Shown here: positions 33,104-38,277 of the stretch, in pieces
How the letters are laid out: each line of letters opens with the position of its first letter
How positions within the stretch are numbered: the stretch's first letter is position 1
NCBI GenBank assembly: GCA_949045875.1
Contig: CARPYP010000005.1
Location: 1-38,277, forward strand
DNA from: an uncultured Clostridia bacterium
Lineage (GTDB): Bacteria > Bacillota > Clostridia > TANB77 > CAG-508
Direction of reading: 5' to 3'
Length of the DNA stretch: 38,277 bases
Translations under genes and position numbers: made by a program
Notes under the pieces: generated by a model
What the model saw: the letters and a program-made list of their open reading frames with translations, nothing else
Told to the model about the DNA's origin: nothing
Database searches by the model: none

Positions 33104-35107
33104 ATGAAGAAGAATAATGAGGAAAATACTCTTTTAGAAAAAAACATTACAAAGGAATGGTTAATAACTAATGGGATAGGAGGATATGCTTCATCTACAA
33201 TAATAGGATGTAATACAAGAAAATATCATGGACTATTAGTAGCACCCTTAAATCCACCAGCACTAAGATATGTAATATTATCTAAAATAGATGAAAGTCT
33301 AGAATTTAATGATAACAAATATAATTTATATACAAATATGTGTAAAAACAGTATATCAGAAGGCTACAAATATTTAACAAAATTTGATAATGAATATCTC
33401 CCAAACTATACTTATAAAGTAGAAGATGTTATTGTAAAGAAAATAGTATGTATGGAATATGGAAAAAACATAACCTGTGTATCATATAAAATAAAAAATG
33501 GAAATCATAAAACAAAATTAACATTATCACCAATAGTAAACTATAGAAGTGCACATGTAGCAAGTACTTATCACCAATTCGATATAGAACAAGAAAAAGA
33601 AAATAATATAGTAAAAATAGTATTAGACAGACATTTTAACAACCCAATATATATAAAAGCAAGTGAAGGAAATTATATAGAACATAAACATGACATATTT
33701 AAAGGAATGTTCTATATAGAAGAAGAAAAAAGAGGATTTGATGCAGAAGATGACTTAGTAGTACCAGGACGTTATGAAATTAATATTAATGAAAACGAAG
33801 AAAAAGAAATAACATTTATATGTTCACTAAATGAAGAAATAGAAAATAAAAATGTAAAAGAAGTAATAACAAATGAAATCTTTAGACTAAGAAAGTTATT
33901 CAGAAAATCAAAACTATTGGATGATAAATGTGATGAAAAAATGATACAACAATATTTAATTTCAGCAGACAATTTTATAGCATATAGAAAAAGCACAAAA
34001 CTACACACAATACTAGCAGGATTTCCGTGGTTTTTAGACTGGGGAAGGGACTCTTTAATATCATTTGAAGGATTATTATTAATACCACATAGATATGATA
34101 TTGCAAAAGAGATAATTTTAACATTTACAAATAACATAAGATTTGGATTAGTTCCAAACGGATTTGCAGATGACAATAATAGACCATTATACAATAGTGC
34201 AGATGCATCACTGTTATTATTTGAACAAATAAATAAATATTTAAGATATACAAGTGATATAGAATTCATAAAAAGTATATATAGCAAACTAAAAAACATA
34301 ATAGACTATTATAAAAGAGGAATAGACTTTGATGAAAACAATATTCATTTAGATGGAGATGGCTTAATATCATCAGGAACAATAAACACGCAAAACACAT
34401 GGATGGATGTAAAATATGATGGATATGCAATAACTCCAAGAAATGGAAAAGTAGTTGAAATAAATGCATTATGGTACAATGCTTTAATAACAATGGAGGA
34501 GCTATCAAGTATATTTGAAAATAAAAAAATTGCAAAAGAATATAGAGACTTAGCAGACAAATGTAAAGAAAGTTTCAAAAATAAATTCTACAATGAAAAA
34601 AAGAAATGTTTATATGATGTAATAGGAGATGACAAAATAAGACCAAACCAACTATTTGCATTAAGTCTAACATATCCAATAATAGACATAGAAAGTGAAA
34701 TAGCTAAAAATGTTATATCAACAGTAGAAAAAAAATTATTAACAAAATATGGACTAAGAACACTTGCAAAAGGAGAGCCGAACTATGTAGAAATATATGA
34801 AGGAGATTCTTTAAAAAGGGACTTAAGTTATCATCAAGGACCAGTATGGCCATGGTTACTAGGGCTATATTATGATTCATTAAAAAACATGATGAACACA
34901 GAAGACGAAGAGCAAAAAGAAAAAATAGCAAAAAAAATAAAGAAACTAAAAAAAGACACAAAAGAAACATTCATGAAAGCATTATATGCAGATGGAATAA
35001 TGGGAAGCATATCAGAAATATATGACACACAAGAACCATACCTAGGAAAAGGAACAACAGCGCAGGGCTGGAGTGTAGCGGAGGTATATAGGATTATATT
35101 AAGCTAG
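33104..35107 (+). CDS. Glycogen debranching enzyme (amylo-alpha-1,6-glucosidase)
   Basis: The gene encodes 667 residues. The N-terminal beta-sandwich domain starts WLITNGIGGYASSTIIGCNT and RKYHGLLVAP. The (alpha/alpha)6 barrel begins near 300 with ILAGFPWFLDWGRDSLISFE, the hallmark of the GDE/GH133-type bacterial and archaeal enzyme. Later motifs are NTWMDVKYDGYAITPRNGK, VEINALWYNAL, RPNQLFALSL and YHQGPVWPWLLGLY. It removes alpha-1,6 branches from glycogen or limit dextrins in the cytoplasm. It implies storage polysaccharide use, although no other glycogen gene is in view. It is separated from the YvcK-like gene by 91 nt and probably has its own transcript. Confidence 0.92.
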   Translation: MKKNNEENTLLEKNITKEWLITNGIGGYASSTIIGCNTRKYHGLLVAPLNPPALRYVILSKIDESLEFNDNKYNLYTNMCKNSISEGYKYLTKFDNEYLPNYTYKVEDVIVKKIVCMEYGKNITCVSYKIKNGNHKTKLTLSPIVNYRSAHVASTYHQFDIEQEKENNIVKIVLDRHFNNPIYIKASEGNYIEHKHDIFKGMFYIEEEKRGFDAEDDLVVPGRYEININENEEKEITFICSLNEEIENKNVKEVITNEIFRLRKLFRKSKLLDDKCDEKMIQQYLISADNFIAYRKSTKLHTILAGFPWFLDWGRDSLISFEGLLLIPHRYDIAKEIILTFTNNIRFGLVPNGFADDNNRPLYNSADASLLLFEQINKYLRYTSDIEFIKSIYSKLKNIIDYYKRGIDFDENNIHLDGDGLISSGTINTQNTWMDVKYDGYAITPRNGKVVEINALWYNALITMEELSSIFENKKIAKEYRDLADKCKESFKNKFYNEKKKCLYDVIGDDKIRPNQLFALSLTYPIIDIESEIAKNVISTVEKKLLTKYGLRTLAKGEPNYVEIYEGDSLKRDLSYHQGPVWPWLLGLYYDSLKNMMNTEDEEQKEKIAKKIKKLKKDTKETFMKALYADGIMGSISEIYDTQEPYLGKGTTAQGWSVAEVYRIILS

Positions 35108-35110
35108 ATA

Positions 35111-35200
35111 GGGAAACTGCGAAGCAGATTTTCCTCATATAGATTAATATAATTCTATATATGGAGCAAAATCGTGATAAATTTGGCTTTGCCAAATTTA
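35111..35200 (+). repeat. Pair of hairpins after the debranching enzyme gene
   Basis: The first, at about 35111-35134, is GGAAACTGC GAA GCAGATTTTCC with a small bulge. The second is TAAATTTGGC TTT GCCAAATTTA (35178-35200), a perfect 10-bp stem. Their AAATTTG-type arms are like those of the 74-bp array at the window end. Confidence 0.55.
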
Positions 35201-35268
35201 ACTCGAGTAATATGAGAGATAAATTTACGAAATAAATTTTACTAGAGCGAAATGAGAGAGAAATTTAC

Positions 35269-35293
35269 GGACGCCCAAAGGGCGCCCCTACAA
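35269..35293 (-). repeat. GTAGGGG-type palindromic repeat, copy E (reverse)
   Basis: Read on the minus strand it is TGTAGGGGCGCCCTTTGGGC continuing GTCC, the same family in the other orientation. The stem GGCGCCC/GGGCGTC has one mismatch. Confidence 0.6.
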
Positions 35294-35346
35294 CGAAATA
35301 TTATAAACAGAGATTATTAGATAATTAAAACGAAAGGACAAAAAAA

Positions 35347-36366
35347 ATGACAATAGAAGAACTAGAAAAGGAACTAAAAAGCGAAAAACTAGCACCAATA
35401 TATGTATTATATGGGGAAGAGATATTCCTTTTAGAAAATTGTCTAAAAAAGATAAAGGAAAACTTTGGGGAAACAGCAAACGGAATAAATTATATACAAA
35501 TAGACGAAACAAACCTAAATACATTATTATCAGAAATGCAAACACCAGCCTTTGGATATCCCAAAAAACTAATTGTAGTAAAAAACTCAAAACTACTAAA
35601 AAAAGAAGCTAAAAAAAGAGGTAGCAATATAGACATAACATCAACAAGAGAAAAACTAAATGAATACATAAAAACGAATCAAGGAGAAGAAAACATATTA
35701 ATAATCATAGAAGAAGAAATAGACAAAACTGAACTATTAGAAACAATACAAAAAAATGGAGGAATAATTTGTAACTTTGAATTTCAAAAGCCATATCAAA
35801 TAGAAAAAAGGCTAAAAGAAATATGTAACATATGTAAAGTAAAAATTGCAACAAATACAATAAATCATCTAATAGAAGTATCTGGAACAAATATGCAAAA
35901 CTTAATAAATGAGGTTAGAAAATTAATAGACTATGCAGGAGAAAATGGAACAATACAAAATGAAGACATTGATTGCCTATGTACTAAAACGATAGATAGT
36001 AACATATTTGACCTAACAGATAATATGGGTAAAAAAAATATCACAGAAGTAATAAGAATATTAAATGAATTATTATACTCAAAAGAGCCAATACAAAAAA
36101 TATTAATTACACTATATAATCATTGCAAAAAAATATATATAGTAAAATTAGCAGAAGAACAAAATAGAAATATAGCCACAGAATTAAACTTAAAACCAAA
36201 CCAAACATTTTTAGTAAACAAATATAAAACACAAAGTAAATACTTTAAAACAGGTGAATTAGAAACAATATTACAAGAATTAATAAATTTAGACTATAAT
36301 TATAAAATAGGTAATATTGATATAAATATAGGATTAGAAAGTATATTATGTAGGTATTGTGCGTAA
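35347..36366 (+). CDS. holA: DNA polymerase III subunit delta
   Basis: The gene encodes 339 residues. The N-terminal AAA+-like part has LAPIYVLYGEEIFLLENCLK and FGYPKKLIVVKNSKLL; the middle has a NMQNLINEVRKLIDYAG helix and FDLTDNMGKKNITEVIRILN; the C-terminal collar domain ends in YNYKIGNIDINIGLESIL. This is HolA, the wrench of the clamp loader that opens the beta clamp. The Walker A motif is absent, as in all HolA proteins. The order yields a complete protein without frame breaks. A terminator follows directly. Confidence 0.93.
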   Translation: MTIEELEKELKSEKLAPIYVLYGEEIFLLENCLKKIKENFGETANGINYIQIDETNLNTLLSEMQTPAFGYPKKLIVVKNSKLLKKEAKKRGSNIDITSTREKLNEYIKTNQGEENILIIIEEEIDKTELLETIQKNGGIICNFEFQKPYQIEKRLKEICNICKVKIATNTINHLIEVSGTNMQNLINEVRKLIDYAGENGTIQNEDIDCLCTKTIDSNIFDLTDNMGKKNITEVIRILNELLYSKEPIQKILITLYNHCKKIYIVKLAEEQNRNIATELNLKPNQTFLVNKYKTQSKYFKTGELETILQELINLDYNYKIGNIDINIGLESILCRYCA

Positions 36367-36367
36367 A

Positions 36368-36406
36368 GAGATTCCAATCATTGAAAGATTGGAATCTCAA
36401 TTTTGT
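36368..36406 (+). terminator. Intrinsic terminator of holA
   Basis: GAGATTCCAATC (36368-36379) pairs perfectly with GATTGGAATCTC (36387-36398), with a 7-nt loop, then AATTTTGTT. Confidence 0.8.
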
Positions 36407-36417
36407 TAAGATAAATT

Positions 36418-36849
36418 TTAGCCGAAGTAGATAAGAAATCTAGCCATTTTAAGAATTTTAGGATTATGATAATGAAGCAAATTATCTATTTCTGCATTAT
36501 TTGAATCAATCTGCTCTTCAAGTTCCTTCTTTTTTTCTACAAGTACGTCTAAAGCTGTATCAATTTCTTTATCTGTCAGCGCAGAATTTGATGAAGTAGT
36601 TTCAATAATTAAAGTGTCAAATTCATCAAGTTCAAATTCCAACTGCTGAATTTCTTCTTTGTAAATCTTAATATTTTCAGCAGTTTCATCATAGAAGTAA
36701 ATGTAGGAAGCATTAATCGCCCAAAAACCTGCCAAAATGCAACCACCAATAAAAAGATAATGATAAAAGTTTTCAGAAAGGTTACCCTTGTTCTTTTTGA
36801 TATGTTGAATTATAAAAGGTGCAGCTACTACTAAAATTAAACTTAACAT
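36418..36849 (-). CDS. Hypothetical membrane protein with a coiled coil, 143 aa
   Basis: The start is ATG 36849: AGGAGGAG lies 5-10 nt upstream, inside a longer frame that would begin MLRRRQ. Two hydrophobic segments (about 1-14 and 28-50) are followed by a Glu/Lys-rich coiled coil (YKEEIQQLEFELDEFDTLII, then LVEKKKELEEQIDSNNAEID). The C-terminal end is KMARFLIYFG. The function is unknown. Base composition is slightly less A-rich than in neighbouring genes, which with its opposite orientation may indicate a later arrival (weak evidence). Confidence 0.7.
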   Translation of the reverse strand: MLSLILVVAAPFIIQHIKKNKGNLSENFYHYLFIGGCILAGFWAINASYIYFYDETAENIKIYKEEIQQLEFELDEFDTLIIETTSSNSALTDKEIDTALDVLVEKKKELEEQIDSNNAEIDNLLHYHNPKILKMARFLIYFG

Positions 36850-37061
36850 CTGTCTCCTCCTAAGCATTGCTTAAACTGGGTTGAAAGGTTACATATATGT
36901 AAAAGAAGATAGGTAAATCATCCTCCTAATATGGAAATAAATACTATAATTATATCTAATTACTAAAACTCTATTATTATATACTAAATTTACATAATTT
37001 TCAATAATTACAACAAAAATAAATATAATTTGAATAAAATTATACAAAATTGAAAAAATAT

Positions 37062-37088
37062 TTGTAGAGACGAGTATTGCTCGTTAGA
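37062..37088 (+). repeat. Divergent GTAGGGG-type repeat, copy F, before gpr
   Basis: TTGTAGAGACGAGTATTGCT continues CGTTAG (stem ACGAG/CTCGT). The nucleotides right after it (AGAGAGG) supply the only visible ribosome-binding site of gpr, at a long spacing. Confidence 0.45.
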
Positions 37089-37104
37089 GAGGAATGAATT
37101 AAAT

Positions 37105-38040
37105 ATGTATAATTTTAGAACAGATTTAGCAGTTGAAAGACGAGAGATTTTTAAGAAAGCCAATAAAATTGAAAATGAGATTGAGGGAGTTGAAGCAGAA
37201 GAAGTAATAGACAGTGAAGAAATAACTACAACAAGAGTAAAAATCACAACAGAACAAGGGGAAAAAGCATTAGGAAAACCAATAGGGAATTATATAACAA
37301 TAGATATAAAGAAAATAAAAAATATTGATGAAGATGGAATTCAAAATGCAGCAGATATATTATCAAGAGAATTAAAGTCTTTAATTGATGAACAAATAGG
37401 AAAAGCAGAAGATATTTTAGTAGTAGGACTTGGAAATGAATATGTAACACCAGACTCTTTAGGACCAAAAGCAATAACTGAAATTGATGTAACAAGACAC
37501 ATATTAAACTATATGCCTGAATACTTAGAAGAAGGGACAAGACCAGTAAGTGCGATATCTCCAGGAGTATTAGGAACGACAGGAATAGAAACATTAGAAA
37601 TATTGAAAGGAATAGTAGACAATATAAAACCAAAATTAATAATAGTAATAGACGCATTAGCATCTAGGAGCATAGAAAGAATAAGTAGTACAATACAAAT
37701 AGCAGACACAGGAATAGTACCTGGAGCAGGAGTTGGAAACACAAGAAAAGAACTAAGCAAAAAAACACTTGGAATACCAGTAGTTGCACTGGGTATCCCA
37801 ACTGTTGTAGAAAGTGCAGTATTAGTAAACGACTGTTTAGACTTATTTATAGAAAAATTACAACAAGAAGCACAATCAAACGAATATCTAAACAAACTAA
37901 AAGACGAAGACAACTACGAAACAATAAAAGAAGCACTAGTACCAAACGACTATAACATGATAGTAACACCAAAAGAAATAGACGACCTAATAGATAATAT
38001 GAAAAACGTGGTCGCAAGAGGAATAAATTTTGCGTTATAG
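37105..38040 (+). CDS. gpr: Germination protease (spore endopeptidase Gpr)
   Basis: The gene encodes 311 residues. MYNFRTDLAVERREIFKKAN contains the propeptide-like N-terminus; Gpr is made as a zymogen in the forespore. The middle has ILVVGLGNEYVTPDSLGPKA, the Gpr signature with the conserved Asp residues of this atypical aspartic protease, then RPVSAISPGVLGTTGIETLE, KPKLIIVIDALASRSIERIS, and VPGAGVGNTRKELSKKTLGI. It degrades small acid-soluble spore proteins at germination, so the organism is expected to sporulate. The last six codons before the stop (INFAL) coincide with the first arm of the 74-bp repeat array, which continues past the stop. Confidence 0.95.
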   Translation: MYNFRTDLAVERREIFKKANKIENEIEGVEAEEVIDSEEITTTRVKITTEQGEKALGKPIGNYITIDIKKIKNIDEDGIQNAADILSRELKSLIDEQIGKAEDILVVGLGNEYVTPDSLGPKAITEIDVTRHILNYMPEYLEEGTRPVSAISPGVLGTTGIETLEILKGIVDNIKPKLIIVIDALASRSIERISSTIQIADTGIVPGAGVGNTRKELSKKTLGIPVVALGIPTVVESAVLVNDCLDLFIEKLQQEAQSNEYLNKLKDEDNYETIKEALVPNDYNMIVTPKEIDDLIDNMKNVVARGINFAL

Positions 38041-38277
38041 CAAAATTTATGAAACAAGCATGGGAAATTTGAGAAGCAAATTTCGCTGGGTTTAAAATAA
38101 ATTTTGCGTTATAGCAAAATTTATGAAACAAGCATGAGAAATTTGAGAAGCAAATTTCGCTGGGTTTAAAATAAATTTTGCGTTATAGCAAAATTTATGA
38201 AACAAGCATGAGAAATTTGAGAAGCAAATTTCGCTGGGTTTAAAATAAATTTTGCGTTATAGCAAAATTTATGAAAC
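38022..38277 (+). repeat. 74-bp tandem repeat array with two hairpins per unit, continues past the window
   Basis: The mark TGCGTTATAG recurs at 38031, 38105, 38179 and 38253, an exact 74-bp period. At least three full units are seen; a single difference (TGGGAAATTT against TGAGAAATTT) separates the first from later ones. Each unit holds ATAAATTTTGC GTTATA GCAAAATTTAT (11-bp perfect stem) and GAAATTTG AGAAG CAAATTTC (8-bp perfect stem). The first arm codes for the end of Gpr. There are no spacers, so it is not a CRISPR. Confidence 0.9.

Noticed and set aside
38022..38277. CRISPR array
   Set aside because: The units are contiguous and nearly identical over the full 74 bp; no variable spacers and no cas genes.

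Overview
The window reads as chromosomal DNA of an AT-rich, anaerobic, spore-forming low-GC Gram-positive bacterium (class Clostridia is the best guess). Codons are strongly A/T-ending. It carries a PolC-type replicase, a germination protease (gpr), a dipicolinate synthase subunit B (spoVFB), a pyruvate formate-lyase pair and a SipW/TasA-type surface-protein operon. No rRNA, tRNA or CRISPR array was seen.

Layout. 1-5330 is an accessory, partly decayed region: the tail of a RibD/DHFR-like reductase, dinD, an unknown gene, a MobV relaxase remnant, an in-frame serine-recombinase/relaxase chimera, a gutted DUF3800 gene, a short-chain dehydrogenase with two frame breaks, and a tandem GNAT acetyltransferase. 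5339-10663 is housekeeping: polA, a lytic transglycosylase, yqeK and an AI-2E/YtvI-like permease. guaA lies on the minus strand at 10768-12306. 12483-15538 is a SipW-like operon behind two tandem Spo0A-like boxes: a TasA-like protein, a signal peptidase with a substrate-like tail, an anchored TasA-like paralogue and a BspA-like surface protein. Next come spoVFB, an SOS-type LysM protein (YneA-like) with two LexA-like boxes, a Xer recombinase, a histidine phosphatase fused to a degenerate Nudix domain, and polC. 23549-25388 (minus) holds traX and a GT2 glycosyltransferase. 25625-30369 holds DUF1294, an unknown gene, a rhodanese, the pflA-pflB pair (minus) and a TSCPD protein. 30605-38040 holds murB, a YvcK-like protein, a glycogen debranching enzyme, holA, an unknown minus-strand membrane protein and gpr, whose last codons run into a 74-bp tandem repeat that leaves the window.

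Main observation. Four unrelated genes (dinD, an SDR, spoVFB, pflA; both strands) are interrupted in the same way. The reading frame meets a CGG codon; skipping its C lets translation resume on GGA/GGT (Gly) and restores a conserved family motif (AGGT, TGGASGLG, PCSGNT, DTSG). In a by-eye scan of every other coding sequence I found no in-frame CGG: each CGG triplet there straddles two codons. This suggests that CGG is not a normal arginine codon in this organism but a +1 frameshift (or CGGN four-base, glycine-read) signal. A systematic sequencing artefact is the main alternative. The SDR carries a further break that is not of this type, so ordinary decay is also present.

Other structure: a dispersed family of GTAGGGGC-type palindromes, one of them inside the traX reading frame; a 25-bp perfect palindrome holding the overlapping stops of two convergent genes; and a 24-bp motif shared by both ends of the decayed accessory segment.
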